A stretch of DNA of 64,000 nt from Bradyrhizobium japonicum USDA 6 (GCF_000284375.1 NC_017249.1:7433001-7497000), one strand, 5' to 3'. Shown: positions 10,376 to 21,067, numbered from the stretch's first letter. Numbers and translations: made by a program. The notes: generated from the sequence alone by a model not told the origin.

Positions 10376-12397
10376 TTATGGCTTGCCGGCGCGGGTGATC
10401 GCCCGCCGGGCGGCTTCGGCAACGCTTTGCGGCGTGATGCCGAATTCCCGGTAGAGCACGGGCGCCGGCGCAGAGGCGCCGAAGCCGCGCATGCCGACGA
10501 ACTCGCCGTCCGCGCCGATCCAGCGATGCCAATCGCCGGCGACTGCGGCCTCGATGCCGACGCGCGGGGCGGTGCCGAGCACGCAGGCGCGGTAGTCCTC
10601 CGGCTGCTCCTCGAACAGCGCGAAGCATGGCGCGGAGACCACAGCGGCGCGGATATGTTCCGTCGCGAGCAGGCGCGCGGCTTCCAGCGCGATCGAGACT
10701 TCGGAGCCGGTCGCCATCAACGTGACGTCGCGACCGCCGTCCGGCGAGACGATGAGGTAGGCGCCGCGCGCGACACGGTTCCTGCCGCGCACGTCGCTGC
10801 GGAATGTCGGCAGCGCCTGACGCGACAGACACAGCACGGAGGGGCGATCCTCCGCCTCGAGCGCGCAGTCCCAGGCTTCCAGCGTCTCGACCGCGTCGGC
10901 GGGGCGGAAGACCAGAAGATTCGGGATGACGCGCAGGGCCGCGAGATGCTCGACGGGCTGATGCGTGGGACCGTCCTCGCCAAGACCGATGGAATCGTGG
11001 GTCATCACATGGATGACGCGCAGCCGCATCAGGGCCGCAAGACGGATCGCCGGCCGGCTGTAGTCGGAGAAGGCGAGAAAGGTGCCGCCATAGGGGATGA
11101 ATCCGCCGTGCAACGCGAGGCCATTCATCGCGGCGGCCATGCCGTGCTCGCGAATGCCGTAGTGGATGTAGCCGCCGGCGAACGTCCCACGCGTCACCGG
11201 AGTCTGCGCTTTGGCGTGTGTGAGGTTCGAATGCGTCAGGTCCGCCGAGCCGCCGACCAGTCCGGGAATCGTCCCGGCGATGCCGTCGAGCACCTGTTGC
11301 GAGGCTTGCCGCGTCGCCAGCTTTGGACGTTCGCTGGCAAAGCGCTCGCGCAATTTCGCCGAGGCCTGGGCATAGGCCTCCGGCAGGGCAACGGCCTTGC
11401 CCTCGATGAACAGCTCGCGCTGCGCGGCCGTCGCGCATTCGTAGCGGTCGAGCCAGGCAAGACGCTCGACCTGTCCACGCTGTCCGATCATCCGCCATGC
11501 CTTGAGGATCGGGATCGGCACCACGAAGGGCTGATAGTCCCAGCCGAGCGTCCGCCGCGCCGCCGCCGTTTGCTCGGTCCCCAGCGGCGCACCATGCGCC
11601 TTCTCGGTACCCTGACGGTCCGGCGCGCCATAGCCGATGATGGTGCGGCAGGCGATCAGCGATGGTTTTGCGCTCTCACGCTCTTCGGCAATCGCCTGCG
11701 CAACCGCTTCGGGGTCGTGGCCGTCGACATGGCGGACCGACCAGCCGGAGGCCGCAAAGCGCGCGAGCTGATCATCGGAAGTGGCCAGCGACGTCGGCCC
11801 GTCGATGGAGATGCCGTTGTCGTCGAACAGCACGATCAGCCGGCCGAGCTGGAGATGACCGGCGAGCGAGATCGCCTCCTGGCTGATGCCTTCCATCAGG
11901 CAACCGTCGCCGGCGATCACATAGGTGAAGTGATCGACCAGACCGTCGCCGTGCCGTGCATTGGCCATGCGCTCGGCGAGCGCGATGCCGACCGCGGTCG
12001 CGATCCCCTGCCCCAGCGGGCCGGTCGTGGTCTCGACACCCGGCGTGTGGCCGTATTCCGGATGTCCCGGCGTCTTCGAGCCCCACTGCCGGAACGCCTT
12101 GATGTCGTCCAGGCTGACATCGCCGCCGGTGAGATGCAGCAGCGCATAGAGCAGCATCGAACCGTGCCCGGCCGAGAGCACGAAGCGATCGCGGTCCGGC
12201 CAATTCGGGTGAGCCGAGTCGAATTTCAGGAACCGCGAGAACAGCACGGTTGCGACATCGGCCATGCCCATGGGCAGGCCGGGATGGCCGGACTGCGAGG
12301 TCTCGATGGCGTCGACCGCGAGGAAACGGACTGCGTTGGCGAGATCGCTGTGTGTGACTGCAGTGATGTCGGCTTCGGCGTGGACGGAGATGTTCAT
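10376..12397 (-). CDS. cbbT: Transketolase
   Basis: A 673-residue ThDP enzyme that moves two-carbon units in the regenerative part of the Calvin cycle. Motifs: [15 protein letters not shown] near the N-terminus, [20 protein letters not shown], the ThDP/Mg signature [13 protein letters not shown] with DDNGISIDG, and [14 protein letters not shown] in the pyrimidine-binding domain. Full length. Start [10 protein letters not shown]; 16 bp after cbbP. Confidence 0.96.
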   Translation of the reverse strand: MNISVHAEADITAVTHSDLANAVRFLAVDAIETSQSGHPGLPMGMADVATVLFSRFLKFDSAHPNWPDRDRFVLSAGHGSMLLYALLHLTGGDVSLDDIKAFRQWGSKTPGHPEYGHTPGVETTTGPLGQGIATAVGIALAERMANARHGDGLVDHFTYVIAGDGCLMEGISQEAISLAGHLQLGRLIVLFDDNGISIDGPTSLATSDDQLARFAASGWSVRHVDGHDPEAVAQAIAEERESAKPSLIACRTIIGYGAPDRQGTEKAHGAPLGTEQTAAARRTLGWDYQPFVVPIPILKAWRMIGQRGQVERLAWLDRYECATAAQRELFIEGKAVALPEAYAQASAKLRERFASERPKLATRQASQQVLDGIAGTIPGLVGGSADLTHSNLTHAKAQTPVTRGTFAGGYIHYGIREHGMAAAMNGLALHGGFIPYGGTFLAFSDYSRPAIRLAALMRLRVIHVMTHDSIGLGEDGPTHQPVEHLAALRVIPNLLVFRPADAVETLEAWDCALEAEDRPSVLCLSRQALPTFRSDVRGRNRVARGAYLIVSPDGGRDVTLMATGSEVSIALEAARLLATEHIRAAVVSAPCFALFEEQPEDYRACVLGTAPRVGIEAAVAGDWHRWIGADGEFVGMRGFGASAPAPVLYREFGITPQSVAEAARRAITRAGKP

Positions 12398-12413
12398 CGG
12401 ATTCTCTCCCAGT

Positions 12414-13289
12414 TCACTTCAGATTTCGCTTGCGCTCGATCAGCTGCATGATCAGTGGCGTCAGGATCAGTTGCATCGCCAGATCGAGCTTCGCTCCGGG
12501 ACACACGATGGAGTTCGCGCGGGACATCCAGCTGTGCGGCAGCATCGACAGCAGATAGGGAAAGTCGATGCCGCGCGGGTTCTTGAAGCGGATCACGACC
12601 ATCGATTCGTCGGGCGTCGGGATCCAGCGCGCGATGAACGGATTGGAAGTATCCACCGTCGGCACGCGCTGGAAGTTGATGTCGGTCTCGGTGAATTGCG
12701 GGCAGATGTAATGGATGTAGTCGGGCATCCGCCGCAGGATGGTGTCGGTGACGGCCTCGGTCGAATAGCCGCGGGCGCTGCGGTCGCGGTGCAGCTTCTG
12801 GATCCATTCGAGATTGATGACCGGCACGACGCCGATCTTGAGATCGGCGTAGCGCGCGACATTGACCTTGTCGGTGACGACGGCGCCGTGCAGGCCCTCG
12901 TAGAACAACAGGTCCGAGTTTTCCGGTAGCTGCTCCCATTCGGTGAAGGTCCCGGGCGCCGCACCGTGCAGTGCGGACTCCTCGGCATCGTGGACATAGT
13001 GCCGCGTCGTCGCGGTGCCGGTCTCGCCATAGTCGCGGAAGGCACGCTCCAGTTCCTCGAACAGGTTGGTCTCGGGGCTGAAATGGCTGAAATGCTTGTT
13101 GCCGCGTTCGGCCTCCTTCGCCATCTGGGTGCGCATCTCGGCGCGGTCATAGCGATGGAAGGCGTCGCCCTCGATGTAGACGGCGTTGACCTTCTCGCGG
13201 AAGAAGATCTGCTCGAACGTCTTTTTGACCGAGGTGGTGCCGGCGCCGGAGGAGCCGGTGATGGAAATGATCGGATGCTTCCTGGACAT
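12414..13289 (-). CDS. cbbP: Phosphoribulokinase
   Basis: A 291-residue bacterial (octameric, class I) phosphoribulokinase that makes ribulose-1,5-bisphosphate from ribulose-5-phosphate and ATP. P-loop GSSGAGTTS is at residues 12-20, followed by [10 protein letters not shown] and [11 protein letters not shown]. This enzyme class is usually activated by NADH. It sits 12 bp after cbbF and 16 bp before cbbT. Confidence 0.97.
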   Translation of the reverse strand: MSRKHPIISITGSSGAGTTSVKKTFEQIFFREKVNAVYIEGDAFHRYDRAEMRTQMAKEAERGNKHFSHFSPETNLFEELERAFRDYGETGTATTRHYVHDAEESALHGAAPGTFTEWEQLPENSDLLFYEGLHGAVVTDKVNVARYADLKIGVVPVINLEWIQKLHRDRSARGYSTEAVTDTILRRMPDYIHYICPQFTETDINFQRVPTVDTSNPFIARWIPTPDESMVVIRFKNPRGIDFPYLLSMLPHSWMSRANSIVCPGAKLDLAMQLILTPLIMQLIERKRNLK

Positions 13290-13301
13290 GGATCGCCTCG
13301 C

Positions 13302-14339
13302 TCACAGCCGGAAGAAGCCGCGCCGCGCGAACAGCGGTGCGGAGATGCTGGCGACCAGCAACGGATCGCAATGCAGTTCCTCGACGCGCCGCACCTCGTT
13401 GCTCGAGCCCATGATCAGCGGCACGCGCTGGTGCAGGCTCTGCGCCGATAGCTCGAGGATGCGCTCGCGCCCGGTCGTGGCGGAGCCGCCGGCCTGCTCG
13501 ATGATCATGGCCATCGGGTGCGCCTCGTAGGTGAGGCGCAGGCGGCCGTCGCCATAGCCGGGGCGCGCGTCCGAGGGATAGAGGAACACGCCGCCGCGGG
13601 TGAGGATTCGGTAGGCCTCCGCAACCAGCGAGCCGATCCAGCGCATGTTGAAATTGTGGTTGGCGGGCCCTTCGACGCCGGCAAGACATTCGTCGACGAA
13701 GGCGCGGACCGGCGAATCCCAGTGGCGGCGGTTCGACGCATTGATCGCGAATTCTTCGCACGTCTCGGAGATCTGCACGGCGCTGCGCGCGAGGCGGAAG
13801 CAGCCCGCCTTGCGGTCGAGAGTGAAGATGTCGACGCCGTCGCCGAGCGTCAGCACCAGTGAGGTCTGCGGCCCATACGTGACGAACCCCGCAGCAAGCT
13901 GCGCCGAGCCGCGCTGATGGAAGGCGAGAGTGGGGTCATCCGGCGCGGGCAGGATCGAGAAGATCGTGCCGACGGTCATGTTGATGTCGATGTTGGAGGA
14001 GCCGTCGAGCGGATCGATCGCGACGCAGATTTTTGCCTCGCGGTCGCCGATTTGCGGCTCGCGCATCTCCTCCGACGCGAGCGCCGCGATCGGCAGCCTG
14101 CTGAGACAGCGGCGCAGGATCGCATCGGCCTGGAGGTCGAGGTCGCGCTGGAGATCGCCGTCGCTGTTGCGGCCGGTGGTCAGGCCCGACGCGTCCGCGA
14201 AATCGCCGGTGGCGATGAGGTCGGCGATCTCGATCGCCGCCGCCGCGATGGCGTCGACTGCGGCTGCCACGGCCAGCGCATGCGGCGCCGTCTCGGAATA
14301 CCGTTGAAGGTGGTCGTCCAACCTGAGTTGCCCGGTCAT
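13302..14339 (-). CDS. cbbF: Class I fructose-1,6-/sedoheptulose-1,7-bisphosphatase
   Basis: A 345-residue metal-dependent phosphatase and the first gene of the cbb operon. Motifs: metal-binding [26 protein letters not shown], and [24 protein letters not shown]. It removes the 1-phosphate of FBP (and probably SBP) to drive regeneration. Start ATG at 14339, divergent from cbbR with 119 bp between the starts. Confidence 0.95.
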   Translation of the reverse strand: MTGQLRLDDHLQRYSETAPHALAVAAAVDAIAAAAIEIADLIATGDFADASGLTTGRNSDGDLQRDLDLQADAILRRCLSRLPIAALASEEMREPQIGDREAKICVAIDPLDGSSNIDINMTVGTIFSILPAPDDPTLAFHQRGSAQLAAGFVTYGPQTSLVLTLGDGVDIFTLDRKAGCFRLARSAVQISETCEEFAINASNRRHWDSPVRAFVDECLAGVEGPANHNFNMRWIGSLVAEAYRILTRGGVFLYPSDARPGYGDGRLRLTYEAHPMAMIIEQAGGSATTGRERILELSAQSLHQRVPLIMGSSNEVRRVEELHCDPLLVASISAPLFARRGFFRL

Positions 14340-14458
14340 CTGCGTCCATCCCCTTGCGGGCGCCGCATCCAGTTCCCTCCCCGCTGGAGGTCGGTGCGGT
14401 CGGTCCCAACACGAGGAGATTGACAGGGGCGACTTAATAAGGAAAATTTCTATTCATA
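14340..14458. promoter_or_regulatory. Divergent cbbR/cbbF promoter-operator region
   Basis: The 119-bp gap is GC-rich except for an AT-rich block at 14433-14460 (TTAATAAGGAAAATTTC then TATTCATAA) next to cbbR. It holds several T-N11-A half-sites expected of LysR operators. No exact operator can be fixed from one sequence. Confidence 0.55.
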
Positions 14459-15436
14459 ATGAGCGCCAAAGAATTTTCTTATAATGGCCCCGGCCACGCA
14501 GCGGCCCAGCTCCGGCATCTGACGATCCGGCAGCTGCGCTCGCTTGCGGCGCTCTCGGCGAAGGGCAGCGTCACCGCGGCCTCGGGCCAGCTCGGCCTGA
14601 CCCAGCCAGCCGTCACCCAGCAGCTCCGGCAGCTTCAGGACCTCGCCGGCCTGCCGCTGGTGCAGCGGACCGGCGACGGCATGCTGCTGACGGAGGCAGG
14701 CAAGGAGGTGCTGGCCCTCGCCGAACGCGTCGAGGCCGCGATCATGGACTGCCAAGGCGCGCTCGATCTGCTCGCTGGACGGACCGGCGGCACGGTGCAT
14801 CTCGGCGCGGTCTCGACCGCGAAATATTTCGTGCCGCATGCGATCGCGGCGTTCTCGAAGCGGCATCCGAAGATCGAGATCAAGCTCACGATCGGCAATC
14901 GCGAGGAGATCCGCGAGGCCATGCACGGCTATGATCTCGATTTCGCCGTGATGGGTCGGCCACCGGCCGACGTCAGCGTCGACGTGCGTCAGCTCGGGCG
15001 CAATCCGCACATCATCGTCGCACGCAAGGGACACTGGCTGGGGAAGGATTCCGGCCTCAACCTGACCGACCTCGTGCACGAGACCTTCCTCACCCGCGAG
15101 CCGGGGTCAGGGACGCGCACGCTGATGGAAGGCATGTTCCAGAGATCCGATCTCGAGCCGATCATCGGCATGGAGATGAGCAGCAACGAGACCATCAAGC
15201 AGGCCGTCATCGCTGGGCTCGGCATCGCCTTCATCTCGGCCCACACGGTGGCGCATGAGCTCGCCGAAGGCCGCCTCATCGTGCTCGATGTCGCCGGTTT
15301 GCCGATCGTCCGGCAATGGTACGTGATCCGCCGCAGCGACAAGGTGTTGCTGCCACCGGCGCAGGCGATGTTCGATTTCCTGGGCTCCGAGGGCTCGAAC
15401 TATTTGCCCGACGTGCCCGAGTTCGGCGGGCAATAG
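14459..15436 (+). CDS. cbbR: CbbR, LysR-type regulator of the cbb operon
   Basis: A 325-residue LysR protein. The N-terminal winged helix reads LTIRQLRSLAALSAKGSVTA, then LGLTQPAVTQQLRQLQDLAG. A linker helix and a two-lobed effector domain follow (GAVSTAKYFVPHAIAAFSKR, GLGIAFISAHTV). CbbR proteins activate cbb genes in response to metabolites such as RuBP or PEP. It is divergent from cbbF, the classic arrangement. The protein has about 18 extra residues before the usual LTIRQL start, and its ribosome site is poor, so the start is less certain than the gene. Confidence 0.94.
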   Translation: MSAKEFSYNGPGHAAAQLRHLTIRQLRSLAALSAKGSVTAASGQLGLTQPAVTQQLRQLQDLAGLPLVQRTGDGMLLTEAGKEVLALAERVEAAIMDCQGALDLLAGRTGGTVHLGAVSTAKYFVPHAIAAFSKRHPKIEIKLTIGNREEIREAMHGYDLDFAVMGRPPADVSVDVRQLGRNPHIIVARKGHWLGKDSGLNLTDLVHETFLTREPGSGTRTLMEGMFQRSDLEPIIGMEMSSNETIKQAVIAGLGIAFISAHTVAHELAEGRLIVLDVAGLPIVRQWYVIRRSDKVLLPPAQAMFDFLGSEGSNYLPDVPEFGGQ

Positions 15437-15448
15437 CCCGCTAGAGGC

Positions 15449-15541
15449 TCACGCCATCAGCTTCATCGCGATCGTCGCGGCCAGAATGACGATGATCTGG
15501 AGCAGACGCTCCGTCGTGAAGATGCGGTTGAAGGTGGTCAT
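15449..15541 (-). CDS. Possible 30-residue single-TM protein
   Basis: A tiny frame with a short polar start and one hydrophobic helix (LLQIIVILAATIAMKLMA). It ends 12 bp from the cbbR stop, convergent. The ribosome site is weak. It is reported because the composition is membrane-like, but it could be chance. Confidence 0.3.
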   Translation of the reverse strand: MTTFNRIFTTERLLQIIVILAATIAMKLMA

Positions 15542-15816
15542 CGCTTGCCCGGCGTAGGAGATCTCGATCGGTCCGGTGCTAGCACACGCGGGCGCCGAGA
15601 TAACTCCGTAGTCGCCACGGATGCTGCCGGCGCGCCGAAACATGTGATCGCCTGGAACCCGACAAGTTTCGAACGATTCAAATCATCCTGCGCGGAATGG
15701 CCGCGGGGTCGCCGTGTTCATGCACACAGTGACTTCGCGTGCACGGATGCGCCTTGCCCCGCATCCGGCCGCGCAATGGGGAATCCGGGCGAGTTTTGCA
15801 GAGTGAAGGGGGCGCG

Positions 15817-18207
15817 ATGAGCCACATCGCCGCCGCGGGAGAGCTGTTGCCTGCCGCAAGCTACATGTCCAAGCGCAATTTTTCGGGTATCGGAGGCGCG
15901 TTGACCGCGCTGATGACGTCAGCTGCGTTCTTCGCCAGTCCGCAGGCCCTTGCGCAATCCACGCCCGCACAGGGCGTGACGATTCCATCCGTCACCGTGA
16001 CCGCGCCGGAAACACAGCGCCGCACCAATCCCGCTTCGGCCGCACGCCGGTCGAGCGGCACGCGGACGCGCCGGACGCAAACGGCACGGCGGCCGGAGAC
16101 GACCGCCGCGCCACAGCCCTTCGCACCATCGCAGGACTCGCGCACCGGGACGGTCGGCTATTTCGCCAACAGCACCTCCGTCGCCACCAAGTCCAACACG
16201 CCCATCGTCGACATCCCACAATCCCTGTCCGTCATCACCCAACAGCAGATCCGCGACCAGAACTACCAGGGCCTGACCGATGTCACCCGCTACGTTCCGA
16301 GCGTGGCCGTCCACCAGGGCGAAGGCAATCGCGACGAGCTCGTCATCCGCGGCGTCGATTCCAGCGCGAACTTCTTCGTCAACGGCTTCCGCGATGACGT
16401 GCAATATTTCCGCGACATGTACAACGCGCAGAGCATCGAGGTGCTGAAGGGCCCGAGCGCCCTGACCTTTGGCCGCGGCGCCGGCGGTGGCGTGCTCAAT
16501 CGCACCCTCAAGGAGGCCGACGGCAATCGCATCTACCAGGCCACCGCGCAAACGGGCTCGTGGGGCGACCGCCGCGTCTCGCTCGACGCGGGACAGGCCA
16601 TCAACGACAACGTCGCCGCGCGGCTCAACGTATTCTACGAGGGCAGCGATGCCTTCCGCGACTTCAATCATCTCGAGCGCTACGGCATCAACCCGACCGT
16701 CACGTTGAAGCCGGATGATTTCACCAAGATCAAGCTGTCTTACGAGTATTACCACGACGGCCGCACCGCAGATCGCGGCAATCCCTCGCAGAGCCTTCCC
16801 GGCGGCGTCACGCGCTTCAATCCGACGACGCCGTTTGCGCCGAACGGCAATCTCCAGACGTTCTTCGGCAGCCCCAGCCTCAATACCGCGCAAGCGACGG
16901 TGCAGACCGGCATGGCGATCATCGAGCACGATTTCCAGAACGGACTATCGGTGCGCAACGGCACGTTCGCGGCCGACTACCAGAAGTTCTATCAGAACGT
17001 CTATCCGACCGGCGGGCCGCTCGCCGGCGCCGTCAATGCGGCCGACACCGCGGTCAATCTCGGCGCCTATCAGCACACGACCAACCGCGACAATTTCTTC
17101 AACCAGACCGACTTCACCTACAAGGGCTGGACCGGCCCGATCGCGCACACGGTGGGCTTCGGCACCGAATTTGGCCGCCAAACCGGCGTCGACATCCGCA
17201 ACACCGGCGTCTTCCCGAACGGCACCAACACCATCGTGCAGAATCCGTTCGCGCCGACCTATTTCGGGCCGGTCAACTTCGTTCACCACTTCACCGGCAC
17301 CAACACCGACGGCGTCACGACACCGGATTCGAACAGTAAATATGCACTGAACGTCGAGTCCGGTTACCTGCGCGACACGATCGAGTTCTCGCGTGCGCTC
17401 CAGCTCATCGTGGGAACGCGATTCGACCGCTTCGAGATGTCGGCGCTGGACATGAACACCAACCTCAACCGCAACCGCACCGACAATTTGGTATCGCCGC
17501 AGGCGGCCGTGCTCCTCAAGTCGATGGAGACGATGTCGGTCTACACGGCCTACAGCATCTCGTATTTGCCCGCCTCCGGCGACCAGTTCTCCTCGCTCAA
17601 CGACGGCACGCTGATCCTTCAGCCGCAGAAGTTCGAGAACACCGAGGTCGGGATGAAGTGGAACATCAACCCGAAGCTGTTGTTCTCGACGGCGATCTAC
17701 AATCTCAACCGCACCAACCAGCCGATCGCCGACGGCAACAATCCCGGCTTCTTCCTGCCCTCCGGCAGCACGCTGACGCGCGGTTTCGAGGCGAGCCTCG
17801 TCGGCTACGTCACCGAGCAATGGCAGTCCTTGCTCGGCTACGCCTATACCGATGCGAAGATCACCAGCGCGACGTCCGCGACCGTGGTGCCGGGCAATCG
17901 CGTGCAGCTCGTGCCGTACAATCAGTTCGCCTGGTGGAACAAGTACCAGTTTACGCCGATGTGGGCGGCCGCGCTCGGCATCATCTATTTCGGCGACTCC
18001 TTTGCGTCGTCGGATGACACGGTGAGACTGCCGGGCTTCGTGCGCTTCGATGCCGGCGTCTACGCCACGATCGACGCCAACTGGCGGGCGCAGCTCACGG
18101 TCGAGAACATCTTCAACCGCGGCTATTGGGCGTCCGCCGACGGCAACAACAACATCTCGCCCGGCCAGGGCCGCACCGTGAAGGTCCAGGCGAGCTACCG
18201 GTTCTGA
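15817..18207 (+). CDS. TonB-dependent siderophore receptor
   Basis: A 796-residue outer-membrane receptor for ferric siderophore uptake. Signal region up to about residue 50 (FFASPQALAQ-S), TonB-box-like VTIPSVTVTAPE, then a plug domain (IPQSLSVITQQQIRDQNYQG, ELVIRGVDSS, IEVLKGPSALTFGRGAGGG) and a 22-strand barrel ending in GRTVKVQASYRF with terminal Phe. The plug resembles the Fiu/FhuE-type siderophore family. Start at 15817 follows GAAGGGGG. No iron box or regulator is obvious nearby; ligand unknown. Confidence 0.93.
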   Translation: MSHIAAAGELLPAASYMSKRNFSGIGGALTALMTSAAFFASPQALAQSTPAQGVTIPSVTVTAPETQRRTNPASAARRSSGTRTRRTQTARRPETTAAPQPFAPSQDSRTGTVGYFANSTSVATKSNTPIVDIPQSLSVITQQQIRDQNYQGLTDVTRYVPSVAVHQGEGNRDELVIRGVDSSANFFVNGFRDDVQYFRDMYNAQSIEVLKGPSALTFGRGAGGGVLNRTLKEADGNRIYQATAQTGSWGDRRVSLDAGQAINDNVAARLNVFYEGSDAFRDFNHLERYGINPTVTLKPDDFTKIKLSYEYYHDGRTADRGNPSQSLPGGVTRFNPTTPFAPNGNLQTFFGSPSLNTAQATVQTGMAIIEHDFQNGLSVRNGTFAADYQKFYQNVYPTGGPLAGAVNAADTAVNLGAYQHTTNRDNFFNQTDFTYKGWTGPIAHTVGFGTEFGRQTGVDIRNTGVFPNGTNTIVQNPFAPTYFGPVNFVHHFTGTNTDGVTTPDSNSKYALNVESGYLRDTIEFSRALQLIVGTRFDRFEMSALDMNTNLNRNRTDNLVSPQAAVLLKSMETMSVYTAYSISYLPASGDQFSSLNDGTLILQPQKFENTEVGMKWNINPKLLFSTAIYNLNRTNQPIADGNNPGFFLPSGSTLTRGFEASLVGYVTEQWQSLLGYAYTDAKITSATSATVVPGNRVQLVPYNQFAWWNKYQFTPMWAAALGIIYFGDSFASSDDTVRLPGFVRFDAGVYATIDANWRAQLTVENIFNRGYWASADGNNNISPGQGRTVKVQASYRF

Positions 18208-18214
18208 CGGCTAT

Positions 18215-18253
18215 GGCGCGAACGTCTGCGTCCCATCGCGTGTCGTTCGCGCC
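18215..18253. terminator. Inverted repeat after the TonB receptor gene
   Basis: GGCGCGAACG (18215-18224) and CGTTCGCGCC (18244-18253) form a 10-bp stem 8 bp after the stop. No T-run follows, so it may be a stabilising hairpin rather than a true terminator. Confidence 0.4.
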
Positions 18254-18290
18254 GTTCGTCATCGATACGAATACCTGTGATGGTTAACGA

Positions 18291-18491
18291 TCAGGCAGCG
18301 CGCTGGACGGCGGCGTAATCCGCGCGCGCGGCGAAATAGGCTTCCAGCTCCGACAGCGCCCGCGCTTCCCACTCGCTCGCCTGCTCCAGAAGCGACCAGC
18401 TCTGGCCCGGGCGGAATGCAGCGGTCTGGCGATAGAGCGATGCGATGCCGCGATAGCGGCGCACGTTCTCAAAGATGGCGTGACCGTTCAT
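18291..18491 (-). CDS. Small ENVRRYR-type protein, paralogue of 4994-5206
   Basis: A 66-residue helical protein: HAIFENVRRYRGIASLYRQT, then FRPGQSWSLLEQASEWEARA. It shares a clear pattern with the 4994-5206 protein. GAGGGAG precedes the ATG at 18491 by 8 nt. Function unknown. Confidence 0.65.
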   Translation of the reverse strand: MNGHAIFENVRRYRGIASLYRQTAAFRPGQSWSLLEQASEWEARALSELEAYFAARADYAAVQRAA

Positions 18492-18629
18492 GTTCAAAAC
18501 TCCCTCGTCATTCCCGGGGGAGAAATTGCGGCCAAATCTTTTTCGAAAAGTTAGCGGCGCGCACGAAGCTCGCGGATGGTTGCCGGACTGTTGCGCCGGC
18601 GCAACGCGCCGCTTCCGCGCGAAGCGGAT

Positions 18630-19049
18630 TTACTGCGAATTCGTTGCCGTGCTCTCGCCCGAGGGCTTCAACCCGCCGCGGCTGATCATGGCCATCGTCT
18701 CGCGGCAGAGATCGGCAAGGCCGATCAAGAGCACCGCGAGCAGGCAGAACAGGTTGATGGAATCCGCGCCCGCGCTGGAGAGCGGCATGAACTGGAAGAA
18801 TGGCGGGATGAACGCCCACCACACCAGCGGGACGGTGAGCAGCGCGGCGAACGCCGCTGCCGGCGCGCCCGCGATGATTCCGAGCACGAACAGGCTGGGC
18901 AGGAACGCCGCGAAATAGAGCTTTGCGCCGAACGCGACGCAGACGCCTTGAAGCGCGGCCGACATGGCGACGACGACAAATCCGAGCAGAAACGCCTGCC
19001 ACGACCATGGCCGTACTCGCGGTACGCCAACCAGTCCCGCACGCCTCAT
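18630..19049 (-). CDS. Four-TM membrane protein (DUF4118-like)
   Basis: A 139-residue membrane protein with four close hydrophobic helices (AFLLGFVVVAMSAALQGVCV, FAAFLPSLFVLGIIAGAPAA, AALLTVPLVWWAFIPPFFQF and SINLFCLLAVLLIGLADL). The layout resembles the DUF4118 transmembrane module of KdpD-type sensors, but no kinase follows. Start ATG at 19049 is preceded by GGGGGAGG at 3-nt spacing. It may be a stand-alone sensor module or a remnant. Confidence 0.6.
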   Translation of the reverse strand: MRRAGLVGVPRVRPWSWQAFLLGFVVVAMSAALQGVCVAFGAKLYFAAFLPSLFVLGIIAGAPAAAFAALLTVPLVWWAFIPPFFQFMPLSSAGADSINLFCLLAVLLIGLADLCRETMAMISRGGLKPSGESTATNSQ

Positions 19050-19189
19050 CAGCCTCCCCCTGCCGCCCATTAACCGGGCTCGCTTGCGACCAAAGTACTA
19101 CAGCCGCAGGGAAACCGCGAGACGGAAATCGCACGGTGCTGCGCTGCGTATCCCGGGCTTGGTAAACGGCCGCGGGCACGATCGTACCG

Positions 19190-20383
19190 CTACTCTGTCG
19201 CCGCATAGAGCAAGCCCGCGACGGGCAGAGCAAGGCCAATGGCCGACGCCAGCGCCCAGCCGCCTTGCGCGAAGGCCCAGGCGCCGACCGCAGAGCCGGC
19301 TGCGCCGGCGGCGAAGAACGTCGCCATATAGAGGCCGTTGAGACGGCTGCGGTGCTCATGCCCGAGCACGAAAATGGCGCGGAAGCCGAGCACGACGTTC
19401 CCCTGGACACCGATATCGATGGCGATCGCGGCCACGACCAGGCAGGCGAGATTCAGCGTCGAGCCGGCCGCGCCGATATAGGTCACCAGGAAGCCGGCGG
19501 CCGCGAGCAGCATGGCGACCAGCGTCGCGATGCGGCTATGGCCGCGATCGGCGAGCCGTCCCGCGATCGGGGCGGCGAACACGCCGGCGACGCCGGCGAG
19601 CGCGAACAGCGCGATGCCGCGCTGGGAGAAGCCGAATTCGCTGGCGAGCTGGAGTGGCGCCACCGTCCAGAACAGGGTGAAGGCGCCGAACAGGCTCGCC
19701 TGATAGAGCGCGCGGCGCCGGAGCAGCGGCGTGGTCCGGGCCAGATGCGGCATCGACAGCAGCAGCGTGCCGTAATGCATGCGCGCGACCGGCTTGCGCT
19801 TGGGCAGCGTCGTCCACAGCACCGCCGCGAGCACGATCATCAGCGCGGCGGAGATGAAGAACACCGCGTGCCATGACAGCGCTGCCGTGACGAAGCTCGA
19901 CACCGGCCGCGCCAGCATGATGCCCAGCATCAATCCGGTCGAGACGTTGCCGACGACGCGGCCGCGAATGGCTTCCGGCGCAAGGTGCGCCGCGTAGGGA
20001 ATGATGATCTGCACGGCGACCGAGCCGAGGCCGATGAACAGCGCGGCGATCAGGAACGGCAACGCGTGCGTGGCGAACGCGGCGGCGAGCAGCGAAGCCG
20101 CGCCGAGCGTGATGACGGAGCAGATCAGCGCGCGGTTCTCGACGAGGTCGCCGAGCGGCACGATGAAGAGGAGCCCCACGCCGTAGCCGATCTGCGTCAT
20201 GGTGACGATCAGTCCGGCCGCCGCATGCGAGAGGCCGAGCGCGGCGCTGATCGGGGCGATCAGCGGCTGGGCGTAGTAGATGTTGGCGGCGACCATGCCA
20301 CAGGCCGCGGCAAGCACGAAGGTCAGTCGCTGCGACACCGCATCCGGCCCGGGTGCGGTCTCGATCGTGGCATTCATCGTCAT
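19190..20383 (-). CDS. MFS transporter, likely drug/metabolite exporter
   Basis: A 397-residue, 12-TM major facilitator protein. It has the loop-2 signature GYGVGLLFIVPLGDLVENR and GRLADRGHSR in the second half. The closest style is the NepI/YdhP-type efflux group. It lies 51 bp downstream of a tetR gene on the same strand, and its promoter contains a perfect 16-bp palindrome also present before tetR. Together this predicts an efflux pump induced when the regulator binds a ligand. The substrate cannot be read from the sequence. Confidence 0.9.
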   Translation of the reverse strand: MTMNATIETAPGPDAVSQRLTFVLAAACGMVAANIYYAQPLIAPISAALGLSHAAAGLIVTMTQIGYGVGLLFIVPLGDLVENRALICSVITLGAASLLAAAFATHALPFLIAALFIGLGSVAVQIIIPYAAHLAPEAIRGRVVGNVSTGLMLGIMLARPVSSFVTAALSWHAVFFISAALMIVLAAVLWTTLPKRKPVARMHYGTLLLSMPHLARTTPLLRRRALYQASLFGAFTLFWTVAPLQLASEFGFSQRGIALFALAGVAGVFAAPIAGRLADRGHSRIATLVAMLLAAAGFLVTYIGAAGSTLNLACLVVAAIAIDIGVQGNVVLGFRAIFVLGHEHRSRLNGLYMATFFAAGAAGSAVGAWAFAQGGWALASAIGLALPVAGLLYAATE

Positions 20384-20403
20384 TCCAACAGACTCCAGAT
20401 ATC

Positions 20404-20419
20404 GGGAATGATCATTCCC
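20404..20419. promoter_or_regulatory. TetR operator O1 (perfect palindrome)
   Basis: GGGAATGATCATTCCC is a perfect 16-bp palindrome between the tetR stop and the MFS start, 20 bp before the MFS ATG. A near-identical site precedes tetR at 21068-21083. Confidence 0.8.
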
Positions 20420-20434
20420 TAATATGACATAAAT

Positions 20435-21055
20435 TCAGGCGAGCAGTTTCATCGCGACGCCGACCAGGCGCTCGCCGTCGAGCGGCAGGCGCGCCTTGCC
20501 GACGACGCGCATTCCCTGCGTGATGCAGATCATCAGCCGCGCGGTGTCGTCGGTCGCAACATGGGCGGGAATCGAGCCATCGGCCTGGCCCTCGCGAATG
20601 AGGCCGGCGATGAAGGCCTCGTTGGTCTCGAGCTGGGCGTTGACGCGGGCGCGGACGTCCGGATCGAGCGCGGCGAGCTCGACCGCGCCGCCGACCACGA
20701 TGCAGCCGCGACGGCCCTCGATCCCCTGGGAGTGCTCGACATAGGACAGCAACATATGGCGCAGTCGCTCGCGACCGTTGGCGCCGCGCGCGGCCGCGCT
20801 GCGGGTCTGCTCCCGGCGCACCGTGGCATAGCGCTCGAAAGCGGCCAGGAACACGGCCTGCTTGTCGCGAAACGCCTTGTAGACGCTGCCGGTGGCAAGC
20901 CGCATCGCGGCGGTCAGGTCGCCGATCGAGGTGGCATGATAACCTCGCTCGCAAAATACGCGTACGGCGCGGTCAAGCGCGGTGTCCATGTCGAATTCCC
21001 GGGGACGGCCGGGTGGACGGGCGGCAGGCTCGGGACGGCGCGCGGCTTTTTGCAT
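20435..21055 (-). CDS. TetR/AcrR-family transcriptional repressor
   Basis: A 206-residue regulator. The N-terminal HTH reads DMDTALDRAVRVFCERGYHA, then TSIGDLTAAMRLATGSVYKAF, followed by DKQAVFLAAFERY. The C-terminal domain matches the TetR_C_16/YcdC-like ligand domain (RRGCIVVGGAVELA). Start MQKAARRPEP at 21055. The same operator stands before this gene and before the downstream MFS gene, so it probably represses itself and the pump. Confidence 0.92.
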   Translation of the reverse strand: MQKAARRPEPAARPPGRPREFDMDTALDRAVRVFCERGYHATSIGDLTAAMRLATGSVYKAFRDKQAVFLAAFERYATVRREQTRSAAARGANGRERLRHMLLSYVEHSQGIEGRRGCIVVGGAVELAALDPDVRARVNAQLETNEAFIAGLIREGQADGSIPAHVATDDTARLMICITQGMRVVGKARLPLDGERLVGVAMKLLA

Positions 21056-21067
21056 TGTGGGATAATA

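Noticed and set aside
10362..11498. Upstream in-frame extension of the aldolase gene
   Set aside because: Extension lies in cbbT coding sequence in another frame; a GTG with AGGAGGA at 10361 gives normal family length.
10427..12451. 674-codon plus-strand frame across cbbT
   Set aside because: Shadow of transketolase with no motifs.
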